A model generated the notes under the pieces. It saw nothing but the letters and a program-made list of their open reading frames with translations, was not told where the DNA came from and made no database searches. Positions 42,609 through 54,065 of a stretch of 64,000 bases of DNA are shown here, in pieces (the stretch's first letter is position 1; each line of letters starts with the position of its first letter). The stretch lies in NCBI GenBank assembly GCA_963682025.1, contig OY821519.1:72306525-72370524 (forward strand), read 5' to 3'. Origin of the DNA: Cordilura impudica (taxonomy: Eukaryota > Arthropoda > Insecta > Diptera > Scathophagidae). The position numbers and the translations under genes are program-made.

Positions 42609-45233
42609 GGGGTGGCCCTTCATTTTATGAAGAAAAATTGTTCAAATTCTCGGTCGCACCCCCTAGAAATATGCGAATAGCAAAAAAAGTACGAAACACA
42701 AGGTTTTGGGCCAATCAAATATCATTTAGAGGTGGCTGAACGCGATTAAAAATTTCAAGTGTGTTTTATATGGGGAAAATATGACTTTATTTCAGATTTT
42801 ACGAAAATTTCGTTCTATAGAATATATCATATTCTTTTGAATAAAATGTCTTTTATTAGCTTTGGTCATTTGTGAATCTTCTTATGTTATTTAAAAAAAT
42901 AAAGCTAGTTTTTATACATAAAATAATTTTATAACAAAATTGGTTTAAAGTTGTTTTAATTCATATGCGCGAGCAATAAGCAGATAATTGCACCAAAGAT
43001 ATATAACAATGGATTATTTTGATCCCAGGAGTACTGAAGGGTTAAATAAGTAAAAACTAACCGAATTATTTTTCTTAAATTCTAAATAGTAGTTTCATCG
43101 AGTTTAATAGAGAAACTCGTTTTCGGTAATATTGATTTAAGAATATCTTAAGCTCCAAAGCTGGCATAGGCAAATAATGGGTTAACGTTCTCGGATTTAT
43201 ACCAAATTTTAGGAACGTATGTTCTACATATTTGGTTATTATATTTTAGGCGTTGCATCTAAAAATTCAATAGCACTTACAAAATTTTTGAGTTTATTGA
43301 ATAAATTGTCTTTTATTAGCTTGGGGTCATATGTGACCCCAATTCCAAAAGGGTTAATGGGGTCATAATATTTTTTTCCGAAATTCTAGGCTAGTAAGAT
43401 AAAATATAACATTTAAACGTAGAACAGTGATGAATTTTTGATGCAAAGTATATAAAAAGAGTACATTTACAGAATATTTTACAAAAATCCCATCTTTCTC
43501 GAAATCCGCAAAAATAAAATCGTTGTCAAAAAAATTCTTGCATAGGGATTTACCTAAGAATTCACACAGTTAATTTCTAACATGCATTTAACATGACCTT
43601 AAAGAGCTAGATCAATTTTTTTAAATTTTGTTTAAGAAAATTTTTCAAAACTTGAAAAAGGAGTTTTCAAAATTTTATCAAAACAATTTTCCATTTTGGA
43701 TCTCAATGCTTAATAAAGGGTTTTTCAACAGGGACGCTACAAAAGTAGAAAGACAGGGACAGCAAATGACGCCATATTTCTTGCCGCTCTTTTGACATTT
43801 CTTTTCAGTAAGGTTTGCCATTTCATGATGGAAAGATATACGAGCCAACAACGAGTCAAAATTATTAAAATTTACTACCGAAATTCGGAGTCAGTGGCCT
43901 CAGCGTTAAGAGCGCTACGTCCAATTTATGGTCGTCATAATCGTCTTAGCAGATCAACAATTGAGTCTAGTGGAAAAATTTGAATCCACAGGCACAGTAC
44001 AAAATGTTCCCATGCCAGTGAGACAAAGAAGTGTCCGTAGTGTCGAGAATATTGCTGCCGCTGAGGCTTCAGTTGAAGAAAGCCCAAATGTGTCTCTCGC
44101 ACGTCGTTCTCAAGCGTTGAGCATCTCTGTGACGTCGTTGTGGCAAATTTTGCGAAAAGATCTTGGCCTACATCCTTACAGGATCAAATTGATGCAAGAA
44201 CTGTTCGTGAATTGGGCTGAGCAACAACTTGAAAATGATTCGGATTTTCATCAAAAAATCATCTTCAGCGATCAGTCTCATTTCTGGCTGAATGGCTTCG
44301 TCAATAAATAAAATATGCGTTATTGGTCAGACAGCAATCCACACGTACTCCATGAGTCATCATTGCATCCCGAAAAAATTACGGTTTGGTGCGGTTTATG
44401 GGCCGGCGGCGTCATTGGGCCGTACTTCTTCCGTGATGATCAAGACCGGCACGTTACTGTGAATGGGAATCGCTACCGTTCAATGATAACCGAAAATTTT
44501 TGGCCCCAATTGGATTATATGGATTTGGAGGACATGTGGTTCCAACAGGACGGCGCCACAAGCCACACAGCGAATGTCACAATCAACTTATTGGAAACCA
44601 AGTTTGGAGAACGTGTTACCTCACGAAATGGTCCAGTCGATTGACCGCCTCCGTCGTGCGATTTGACGCCGTTGGACTATTTCCTGTGGGGCTACGTCAA
44701 GCCTATGGTCTATGCCAACAAGCCAGCGACGATTGATGAACTTCGTACGAATATCGAACGTGAAATTGCAGCAGTATCGGCCGATTTATGCTTGAAAACC
44801 GTCGAAAATTGGGTTCAGCGTCTGGACTTAAAGTCTCCTTAAAGTTGAAAAAAAATGCCATCAAATTTCATGATCTAGTTTTTTTTGGCACAAAAATGGT
44901 CTGGGGCATTTGCTATTTCTTGGCAAGGATTTATTCGATTTTGAAGTTTTACAGTTTTTTGAAATGAAAGTTTAATACTGAACCCAAATTATAGAACAAT
45001 TTGTCGGAAAAATTAAACTATAGAACGAAATTTTCGAAAAATCTGAAAAAAGTCATATTTTTCCCATATAAAACACACTTGAAATTTTCAATCGCGTTGA
45101 GCCATCTCTAAATGTTTTTTAATTGGCCCAAAACTTTGTATTTCTCAGTTTTTTTGGAATTCGCATATTTCTAGGGGGTGCGACCGAGAATTTTCACACT
45201 TTTTTTTTCCCTCCATATGATGAAGGGCACCCT
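42609..45233. mobile_element. DNA element with about 220-bp TIRs enclosing a mariner fossil
   Basis: Left arm about 42609-42825 and right arm about 45010-45233 are inverted copies: GGGGTGGCCCTTCAT at the left end against GGGTGCCCTTCAT at the right, 'ctcggtcgcaccccctagaa', and 'acacttgaaattttcaatcg' near the inner side. Exact ends and target duplication are unsure. Inside lie a short direct duplication ('tgtcttttattagctt', 42846 and 43308) and a decayed DD41D transposase. Whether that gene belongs to this element or is a nested guest is open. Confidence 0.7.
43825..44842 (+). pseudogene. DD41D-type mariner transposase, decayed
   Basis: From ATG 43825/43828: MERYTSQQRVKIIKIYYRNSE and ALRALRPIYGRHN, then a frameshift near 43970. 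The next frame reads NIAAAEASVEESPNV, SDQSHFWLNGFVN (first D), a stop at 44309-44311, ITVWCGLWAGGVIGPYFF, VTVNGNRYRSM, WFQQDGATSHTA (second D), a stop at 44642-44644 and CDLTPLDYFLWGYVK (third D). The second and third D have 41 residues between them. The end is at TAA 44842. Two stops, one frameshift and a short deletion before VNWAEQ inactivate it. Confidence 0.85.
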
Positions 45234-46285
45234 AATGTACATTTTAACCATCCTAATGCCACTTTGGAAGTAGTGAAAAATTGATTCTTTTAGTGTGACT
45301 TAACTTTTTTTTTAATTCTTTTACAAAACTAGGAAAATTAAATCTAAAAAATATATTATGCGAAATGGCCCCTACACAATTCAAAGTCAGTTCATACGTT
45401 GTTTATATTGTTGTAATATTATTTTTAAACTACAACAATTATGCTTTATGCCAAGGTTTTGTTCAGGGTTTTCTTCTGTTCATACATTATAAACATAAAG
45501 TATAAGAAACCATAGTTAAAATAGTTTTGTTGAATGAAAGCAGTTTTAAAAATGTTTAAAAAAAACAACCACAACAACAACAACAAAACACCATAAAAGA
45601 CCAAGAAGATGAGGAGTTTATATTAAACTACATACGAGTTTTCGTACAAAGTGTATGCAGACATTAGTTATATAAATATGTGACACACTTGGAATTTTCC
45701 ATGACTATGAATGTATAAGTAAGTTGGTAAATTTTGAATTTGCATTAAGGAAGAAGGAAAATGCTGCTATTGAAAGTCCTCTGATATGAGCAGCTGTGTG
45801 CGAGTATGATAAAAAAAGGACTTAACCTCAAATGTAAAATTAGTATAAATATTTATTTTAGTTAACTTTATTTACTCAAAACTTGATCATCGTAATTATT
45901 AATATTATCATCATACAAATAATGAACTCGTTTTAAAGTGATGCTTTTTCACAAATACGAATCAGCTAAGATTATATAAACATATGGGACTAGACTAGAT
46001 GGCGAAACCTTTCTTAGCTTGCGTGCTATAAATATATAAAATTTATATATAGGTAAATTATGCCTGCCGTGCTAAGAAAAAGGAATTAATATGTCTTTTG
46101 TCAGTTGAAATAAATTTCAGTTCTATCACAAAACAGCATATTGAAGTAGTAATCTTCTCCCTCAAATGTTTTTGCAATTTTTTCAGGTATCTTACTTCTT
46201 CTTGGATAACACGTCCGTTAAAATTACTTACTGATTCCAATAGTAAACAAGTAATAAATATACCCAATACCATGCTGAGGCAATA
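45234..46285. other. 1 kb spacer, nothing recognised
   Basis: AT-rich; a CAA-rich stretch near 45569-45590. No gene. Confidence 0.45.
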
Positions 46286-47110
46286 ACTGGATATAGAAAA
46301 TAAGCATAAACCAAATGTTCATGGTATTATTATTGATTTATGGATAAGTTCATATTTGATGTAATTTTTATATGGGGACTAGTTCAAAACATGGACCGAC
46401 CATGACCATATTTAGTAAAGTCATTTACTTTTCTCAAAAAATATATATAAACAAATTTTTTAAAAATCTATGCTAAATATAAGTGGCCAAATGTCAATTT
46501 GAATGCCATAGTTATTAGTTTGTGCCCTGGGGTTATGAAAAGTTCATAACGGATCGATTGAGTCTTGGCCAAATTTGATAAACTCTGTTGTTTTTCTTAA
46601 GAAAATATACAAACCTAATTTGAAAAAAAAAAACTAAGCAATATTTTTTTTTATACCTATAGATTTAATTGAAGATCAAGAAGAAGTTTTTTAGGAAGAC
46701 CATGACTGAAAAAAGTTCTGCGGGATTAATTATTGGAGTACTGATTAATGGGCATAATAAATACACATTCACTAAATATGAGAATCTTACGGCTATTGAA
46801 GTCGAGAGCATAGGTGCGTTTTAAATAGAAGCTTGGTCTGACCATGAACCGAATTCACCAAATTTTAATAGTGGTCGTACCACGGCTGACCGAAGCTTAG
46901 ATAAAAAATTTCATCAAAATATATTCATATTTACGGGATGTAGTTTGATTACAAGGTTTACATGGACACACAGACATACAGACGGATGGACGAACATCGC
47001 TAAGTCCACTCAAAAAGTATAATTGAGTCGTTCGGTATAATAAAAAGTGGTTCTAGGACAATTATTTTTAGTATTTACAGACATCAGCAAAAACTCATGG
47101 TATAGTTCTA
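46286..47110 (-). repeat. FR1 dispersed repeat, diverged copy
   Basis: Minus-strand copy from 'tggatatagaaaataagcat' to 'gacatcagcaaaaactcat'. The GACG-type tract is short (46975-46992). Confidence 0.7.
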
Positions 47111-48104
47111 TATAATTTTGGAATATTTAAAAGAAAAATATTGTTAACGAATTGAAGTTGAAAAAGGTATTTTGTTGAAATTAACTTTCTTAACTTTCGG
47201 TTGCCTACTACTATCTCTGCAATGGTTCGCTATGAATAAACCATCAAAAATACGATGGCAACGATTGCAATTATTATAAACTAACGGTAAAAATCTACAA
47301 ATAAAAAACAAAAAAGAAAAGGGAAATGACAACCATTTGCTGTGTCTTAAACATTTCATTTATAATAAAAGAAAAAAAAAATATCTATGAATATGATTTT
47401 GTCTATTTGAAGCTACCCACTGTATGCGTTATGCAATGCGGAAGGAATTCTTTAAAATTTTCTCACTCACACTAACACGCGGCCATGTGACAACATCCAA
47501 CCAACCAACCAAACAAGCAACCAAGCAACATTATATATTCAGTTATGCATACAAACATTGAACCAGCCATGCAAACAAACAGGCAAAACCCAAGTTAAGC
47601 GAGGATAAAAGCTAATATTTACTTTTACTAACACAAACACATGCTCACAGTTACACAGTGCCACACTAACATACAGCCTCTCTGTTTCATAGACATACAC
47701 ATACAAATACAAGTGATGTGAACAAAGTTATACTGTATATTCACCTTAAAGTATACAAAATTTTACATTGACATAAAGGTTAAAGACCGTGATGGTTGAT
47801 TTATTTTTTCAGCCTTTTTTAGAATTTTTTTCGCTCAAAATCTTTACAAAAATGACATCTTAAAACAACAAATTATTTATGCTAAAAATTTCTATTCAAG
47901 AAATGATTGCAGGAAGTCTTATCAATTAAAAAATATGTAGGAGTGGTTATTGTTTGTAAAAATATATAATAATAAAAATAAAATTAAATTAAATATTAAA
48001 AAAATAAAATAAAATATTAATTTAATTTTTATTATTAAATATTTTCACCATTTTTAATTGATAAGACTTTCTGTTCAATTTCATTTTAAAACAAATATTT
48101 TTTA
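47111..48104. other. 1 kb spacer, nothing recognised
   Basis: Contains 'ccaaccaaccaaacaagcaa' simple sequence near 47500 and an AT-rich stretch with A/T runs near 47960-48060 that can pair with itself ('aaaattaaattaaatatt'). Confidence 0.4.
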
Positions 48105-48903
48105 TACCCTATACCATTATGTGCTGCTGTTTGTAACTACTAAAAATATTTGACCTAGACCCATCTTTTATTATACCGATCGAATCAGAATCACTATCAG
48201 AATCACTATCAGAATCACTATCTGATTCGATTTAACGATGTTCGTCCGACCGTCCGTCTGTTTGTCCATGTAAACTTCGTAATCAAACTGCATGTCGCAA
48301 ATATGAATATATTTTGATGAAATTTGGTATATAAGCTTCTACCGGACATAGGATGAACACTGTTGAAATTTCTGAGAATCGGTCCATGTTCAGACCTAGC
48401 CCCCATACAAATGACCCCTATGAAATCGACATAAATTGCCATAAGATCCAAATTGTCATATAGATCTTCCTCAAATTGGGTTTGTATGCGTTTATTACAT
48501 CCATTAATGAGTAGTCCAAAAATGATCCCTATGGGACAACTCTTAGTCATAGGCCCCATATAGAGCTGCTTCCCGATCTTCACTTAGATCTATCAAAAAA
48601 CAAAAATATTGCACTGATTCTTCTCAAATTTTGTTTGCATATATTTTTGCAAAATACAAAAGACTCTACCAAACTTGGTCAGGATCGGTCCATTTTGGGG
48701 CCTAGTCCCCATATAGATATAGCATCCGATATCAACTTTTTCATATCTGCAGCCAAAAAAATTAATAAAAATACCAGTCAAATTTGGTTTATGCTCATTT
48801 TCTATATCCAGTTAGTTGGATCTAAGAGATAGAGTCTCTAAACTCGTGGTATAGGGTATCGTAGAGTCGGTCTAGAGCGACTAAAATTTTCTTACTTGTT
48901 TTA
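48105..48903 (+). repeat. FR1 dispersed repeat, near-complete copy
   Basis: Begins 'taccctataccattatgtg', has a local triplication of 'cagaatcactat' (48186-48222), a short GTCC tract, and ends at the decayed palindrome 'gtcggtctagagcgac'. The opposite strand stays open for 121 codons over conserved parts but has no protein features. Confidence 0.75.
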
Positions 48904-48914
48904 TTTTAATTTTA

Positions 48915-49225
48915 TTTTATACCCTACACATCTCAGTGGCAGAGGGTATATATAGGTTTGTCATTCCATTTGTAACGAATCGAAAAATTAATTTCCGACC
49001 CCATAAAGTATATATATTCTTGATCCTTATCACAGCTCGAGTCGATATAGCGATGTCCGTCTGTCCGTCTGTCCGTCTGTTGAAATCACGCTCATTCACA
49101 AAAAAAACCATTTTGCTGGGTAAAGTTACAATAATATCACTTGCTATTATTCCCAGCAGGTTGGTGTTGAAAATGGGCTAAATCGGGCGTCATTGTGCTA
49201 AGATACGATCAAAAATATGTATATA
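48915..49225 (+). repeat. mini-me-like element
   Basis: 'ataccctacacatctcagtg', then 'cccataaagtatatatattc', 'ttgatcc', 'gagtcgatatagcgatgtcc' and (GTCTGTCC)n at 49054-49080. This is the core arrangement known from mini-me elements of Drosophila and other Diptera: a TA proto-microsatellite, a conserved core and a GTCY proto-microsatellite. It stands directly after an FR1 copy. Confidence 0.75.
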
Positions 49226-49435
49226 CCTCTAAAAAAAAACACAAAACCCAGTGTGTTTGTTGTAATATATTAGTGGTTGAACATAATAGTTGTACATAAA
49301 CATTCACAGTTCAAAAAAGCCACAAAAAATGATGCAATCATACCAACAAACACAACTACCATGAGCTATGTTTGTAGTGTTGCCACATATTTTTTTTTAT
49401 CGTTATCACGTTATAATCTGCGCCGTCTTAAGGCA

Positions 49436-49478
49436 TGTCGGGGCCCCTGGGCACAAAATAATTTGGGGCCCCAGTGGA
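49436..49478. repeat. GC-rich double palindrome GGGGCCCC
   Basis: Two GGGGCCCC words (49439-49446 and 49465-49472) around 'tgggcacaaaataattt' form a strong hairpin in an otherwise AT-rich region. Function unknown; it may mark the end of a repeat. Confidence 0.6.
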
Positions 49479-49747
49479 AAGTAAAAAAAAACGAATGACA
49501 AGAATTTTTTGTTATGATATTTTTTTTGGAAATTAAAGTGTATTTAATTGTTATAAAGGAAGGAAGATTTAATGCTAAAGAAAAAAATTATTATCGATAA
49601 TTCAGCAAAATGAGGGGTCTTAATTTTGCGCCAATTCAATAGGACACTTTAATGAAAAAAAACATTTAAAGGAAATCTGATTCTTTTTAACAAAAACATT
49701 AGTTAAATTTATGGTAATTGGAGTACTTTAGATTTAAAAAAAAAAAA

Positions 49748-50745
49748 CTAATAGTGTGTTGAGCCACCTTTTTGCTCCAAAACTTCAGACATCCGGTTTG
49801 GAGGGATGCATATAATATGGCCAAATAATTTAGCGAAATCGAGCTCCAAGCTAGTTCGATGGCTTTGGTTAGTTCCGATATACTTGAATATTGTTGTCCT
49901 GATCCATATACTTGACGTGTCAGCCATCCCCAAACAAATTCTATGATATTCAAATCCAGTGGGTAAGGCGGCCAGTTTAATAGCTCCACATTTTGGGTCT
50001 CTATATACGTTTTAACAATCCGGGCTGTATGTATTGGCGCATTATCATGTTGATAAATCCACGGCAGATGTCCGAAAAGAATATGAAAGTAGGGAATATA
50101 CCATCAATATACCATCGTAAGACAACGCATTCATTGTGGTGGACAAGAATAGTAATTTGCAGGTGCCATAATACGAAATGGCCCCCCACACCATCACAGC
50201 TCCAACTCTGCTATGCAGCCGGTCCAAATGATGAGTTTCTTTGCGAAGGTCATGGCAATAATAGCTGTAGCCATCGGGGCCTTCCAAATTAAATTTTTTT
50301 CATCTAAGAAGACCACGCGATGCCACTCCGAAGTACAGGTCACATGTGCGCGACAAAAACCGAAGCATTGCTCTTTTCGAACTGCATTAAGTGATGGCTT
50401 TTTCTTAATTTTTAGTTTCTTTATATGCTATGCATTTGAAATAACACGACGCACAATTGTAGGACTTGCCTTGATACCACATTTTTTCCTGATCTTTGCC
50501 AAGGAGTCGTGAGAATTTGACGCTTTTCTCAATATAAGTCGTCGTTCTGTATTAGTACGCACACTGTGTGTGCAGCCCCTCATGTTTTTTCCATATTAAG
50601 ACTCATTACTTAAGAACACAGATATAACATCTCGGCTCCTCTCGATTTTTTTTTTTTTAGATATTTTGGCAAAAGAAAGGCCAGTGTCCTTACAAGCTTT
50701 GATTTGCCGTTTTTCCGCCTCGGTTGAGGCTTTTCCTCGACCCAT
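49748..50745 (-). pseudogene. Tc3-like transposase fossil (Tc1/mariner superfamily)
   Basis: Minus strand from ATG 50745: MGRGKASTEAEKRQIKACKD, GLSFAKIS and a stop or shift; later LEGPDGYSYYCHDLRKE and VGAVMVWGAISYYG (around 50150-50285). Then a shift, and NWPPYPLDLNIIEFVWGWLTRQVYGSG with ISELTKAIELAW (around 49860-49980), ending at TAG 49748. The domain order is DNA-binding region then DDE core, as in Tc1/Tc3. The final box 'PLDLN' replaces the usual SPDLN; several frameshifts make it dead. Confidence 0.8.
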
Positions 50746-51267
50746 TTTACATTTATTTTAAATTAAGTAACCGAAATTAACAAAATAATTTGATCAACGG
50801 AAAATTCGAAACCACGTGCCAAAGATAACAATCAAACTGAATGCATGTTCTATTCAAGTGGCTCAAATATTATGTCTAAATTTCAACGAATGCTAACATA
50901 AAGTGGGAAAACCCATATAACGGATCTTTTCCAGAACTTGCAATTTGTCACAGACAGAGAAGAATAGTTGCATAAAGATAACGTACAAATTTACAGTTAT
51001 TTTATCATTCAGCTTTCGGGTTTTGAGCAATTGCAAAGAGAGTGTACAGGGTGTCCTATTCAAGTGGCGAGGAGCATATGAATCAAAATGTGAAAAAATT
51101 CCTGAAAAATTAAAAATGTTCAATGTGTTAAGATGTGTATATTTTGTAATCTCTTATTGTTGTAGCCATTGTAGTTGTGGTATTTGCTTAATGAGAGGGT
51201 GTGAGTGGTTATAGTTTACGTGTCACATTAGTATTGCCACATACTTTTCTTTATCATTTTGACGATA
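50746..51267. other. Spacer with a possible repeat flanking the mariner
   Basis: 'tgttctattcaagtggc' (about 50848) recurs as 'tgtcctattcaagtggc' (about 51051), perhaps remnants of Tc-like ends. The 50 bases before the mariner ('attgccacatacttttcttt') resemble 49378-49420, so the mariner landed in a dispersed repeat. Confidence 0.45.
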
Positions 51268-51269
51268 TA

Positions 51270-52575
51270 ACGGGTGATTTTTTTGAGGTTAGGATTTTCA
51301 TGCATTAGTATTTGACAGATCACGTGGGATTTCAGACATGGTGTCAAAGAGAAAGATGCTCAGTATGCTTTGACATTTCATCATGAATAGACTTACTAAC
51401 GAGCAACGCTTGCAAATCATTGAATTTTATTACCAAAATCAGTGTTCGGTTCGAAATGTGTTTCGCGCTTTACGTCCGATTTATGGTCTACATAATCGAC
51501 CAAGTGAGCAAACAATTAATGCGATTGTGACCAAGTTTCGCACTCAGTTTACTTTATTGGACATTAAACCAACCACACGAATGCGTACAGTGCGTACAGA
51601 AGAGAATATTGCGTCTGTTTCTGAGAGTGTTACTGAAGACCGTGAAATGTCGATTCGTCGCCGTTCGCAGCAATTGGGTTTGTGTTATTCGACCACATGG
51701 AAGATTTTACGCAAAGATCTTGGTGTAAAACCGTATAAAATACAGCTCGTGCAAGAACTGAAGCCGAACGATCTGCCACAACGTCTAATTTTCAGTGAAT
51801 GGGCCCTAGAAAAGTTGGCAGAAAATCCGCTTTTTTATCGACAAATTTTGTTCAGCGATGAGGCTCATTTCTGGTTGAATGGCTTCGTAAATAAGCAAAA
51901 TTGCCGTATTTGGAGTGAAGAGCAACCAGAAGCCGTTCAAGAACTGCCCATGCATCCCGAAAAATGCACTGTTTGGTGTGGTTTGTACGCTGGTGGAATC
52001 ATTGGACCGTATTTTTTCAAAGATGCTGTTGGACGCAACGTTACGGTGAATGGCGATCGCTATCGTTCGATGCTAACAAACTTTTTGTTGCCAAAAATGG
52101 AAGAACTGAACTTGGTTGACATGTGGTTTCAACAAGATGGCGCTACATGCCACACAGCTCGCGATTCTATGGCCATTTTGAGGGAAAACTTCGGAGAACA
52201 ATTCATCTCAAGAAATGGACCGGTAAGTTGGCCACCAAGATCATGCGATTTGACGCCTTTAGACTATTTTTTGTGGGGCTACGTCAAGTCTAAAGTCTAC
52301 AGAAATAAGCCAGCAACTATTCCAGCTTTGGAAGACAACATTTCCGAAGAAATTCGGGCTATTCCGGCCGAAATGCTCGAAAAAGTTGCCCAAAATTGGA
52401 CTTTCCGAATGGACCACCTAAGACGCAGCCGCGGTCAACATTTAAATGAAATTATCTTCAAAAAGTAAATGTCATGGACCAATCTAACGTTTCAAATAAA
52501 GAACCGATGAGATTTTGCAAATTTTATGCGTTTTTTTTTTTAAAAAAGTTATCAAGCTCTTAAAAAATCACCCGT
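51270..52575 (+). mobile_element. Intact DD41D (rosa-type) mariner element
   Basis: TA duplication at 51268-51269 and 52576-52577. The left end is ACGGGTGATTTTTTTGAGG and the right end read inward ACGGGTGATTTTTTAAGAGC. The element is 1,306 bp and the transposase frame is uninterrupted. It is the likely trans-acting source for deleted relatives such as 38306-39223. Confidence 0.9.
51383..52468 (+). CDS. Mariner transposase, DD41D group (361 aa)
   Basis: Nuclear cut-and-paste transposase. The N-terminal helix-turn-helix (about 4-55: LTNEQRLQIIEFYYQN, ALRPIYG) and a second one (about 75-115) bind the TIRs. Catalytic residues are D159 (LFSDEAHFWLNG), D252 (QQDGATCHTA) and D294 (LTPLDYFLWGY), with 41 residues between the last two. 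That spacing is the DD41D signature of rosa elements rather than the DD34D of Mos1. The frame is complete from ATG to TAA, and AATAAA follows at about 52495. The product length is normal for mariners. No missing residue was noticed, so activity is plausible. Confidence 0.9.
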   Translation: MNRLTNEQRLQIIEFYYQNQCSVRNVFRALRPIYGLHNRPSEQTINAIVTKFRTQFTLLDIKPTTRMRTVRTEENIASVSESVTEDREMSIRRRSQQLGLCYSTTWKILRKDLGVKPYKIQLVQELKPNDLPQRLIFSEWALEKLAENPLFYRQILFSDEAHFWLNGFVNKQNCRIWSEEQPEAVQELPMHPEKCTVWCGLYAGGIIGPYFFKDAVGRNVTVNGDRYRSMLTNFLLPKMEELNLVDMWFQQDGATCHTARDSMAILRENFGEQFISRNGPVSWPPRSCDLTPLDYFLWGYVKSKVYRNKPATIPALEDNISEEIRAIPAEMLEKVAQNWTFRMDHLRRSRGQHLNEIIFKK

Positions 52576-52619
52576 TATTAAAGATAATCCCCAATATGAA
52601 AGAAAGGAATATAATCAAT

Positions 52620-52750
52620 AAAAAATTAATTATTTGTAAAGTGTTAAAAAGTACCTTTTTTCACCAAGTGCTTTGTTTAAAATGTACCTCTTCCTAAAAA
52701 AGTAACTTCTTTAAAAAAATTTTTTTTTTTTTTGAAAAGGAAACTTATAA
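52620..52750 (-). repeat. AAAAGGTAC-type array, inverted relative to 2.6-9.4 kb, left part
   Basis: Units such as 'aaaaagtacctttttt' and 'aaaatgtacctcttcct'; the array resumes at 53417 after an FR1 copy. Confidence 0.65.
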
Positions 52751-52774
52751 AAGCAACTGAAGCAAGTCAAAAAA

Positions 52775-53416
52775 ATTATAGGCATTCTAGATCGACTACA
52801 TGATATCGTTTAGAGACCCTATCTCTTAGATCGAACCAATTAGATATAGAAAATAAGCATAAAATAAATTTGAATGGCATAATTTTAATATTAATATTTT
52901 TGCTTTCGGATATGAAAAAGTTCATACCGGATGCTATATTTATATGGGGACTAGGTCAAGAAATGGACCGATACTGACCGTATTTGGTAAGGTCACTTAT
53001 TTTTTGCAAAACCATATACAAACCAAATTAGAGAAAAATCTTGCAATATTTCGGCAAGCAGCTTTATATGGGGCCTATGATTTGTAATGGTTCTATATAG
53101 TTTATTTTTGGACTACTGATAAATGGATTTATTAAACATATAAAAACCCAATTTGACCGAGATCTATATGATAATCTGGATATTATGGCAAGTTAAGTAG
53201 ATCTCATTGGGGTCATTTATATGGGGACTAGCGTTCATCCTATGACCGACAGAAGCTTATACACTAAATTACATCAAAATATATTCAAAGTCCCTCTATT
53301 CGCAATGGACGGACAGACGAACGGACGGCATCGCTAAATCGACTCAGAAAGGGTTCAGGTCAAACATGAGCACAAAGTAATTATATCCTGATCATATAGT
53401 GTATAGGGTATAAAAA
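52775..53416 (-). repeat. FR1 dispersed repeat inserted in the array
   Basis: Minus-strand copy from 'tctagatcgactacatgata' (decayed palindrome) to 'gtgtatagggtataaaaaag'. The middle has lost some sequence near 53060. Array units on both sides suggest insertion into the array. Confidence 0.7.
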
Positions 53417-54065
53417 AGTAAAAGTACCTTTTTTCCAAAAAAAGGAACTACATTTCCTCTTTTTTAAAAAGGGCCTTTTTTTAAATAACGTCTCTTTCTA
53501 AAAAGTACCCTTTTTTAAAAAAATCAAAATTACAAAAAAAATGCTTCTCTTCTTTTTTCAAAAGTTCAATTTTTTTAAAGTACCATTAATTTTTGAAAAA
53601 AGTACTCTTTTTTTGAAAACAAAAAGTACCCTCTTTTAAATATAACTTTTTTTAAAGGTTATTTAAAGATATATTTATAACGCAACCTTTTTTATAGAAT
53701 ATTTTTAAAAGAAACCACCATTTTTAAAGTATCATTTTTAAAAAAGTACTATTTAAAAAAATTGCCTTTTTCTAGAAAACTAACTACCTATTCTAAAAAA
53801 AGTACTTATTTCGAATTGTACCATTTCTTAAAAAGTACGTTTTCTTAAAAAATAAATTTCCTTAAAAAATTTTCTAGAAAATCACCTACCTATTCTAAAA
53901 AAAAGTACTTATTTCGAAAAGTACTTTTTATTAAAAAAATAAATTTTTTTTAACTACCCCCTTTTAGATAAGTACTTTTAAGGGACCCTTTTTAAAAATT
54001 TTACCTTCCTAAAAAAGTACCTGTTTTAAAACAAATAAACATTTTAAAAAAATGTATCGGCAACA
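53417..54065 (-). repeat. AAAAGGTAC-type array, right part
   Basis: Degenerate units close to 'gtacccttttttaaaa', 15-25 bases. A longer block ('ctacctattctaaaaaaagt' and 'acttatttcga') is duplicated at 53785-53817 and 53886-53920. Confidence 0.75.

Noticed and set aside
48218..48583. 121-codon open frame on the minus strand
   Set aside because: It lies wholly in an FR1 copy, similar readings recur in other copies with stops, and the residues show no domain.
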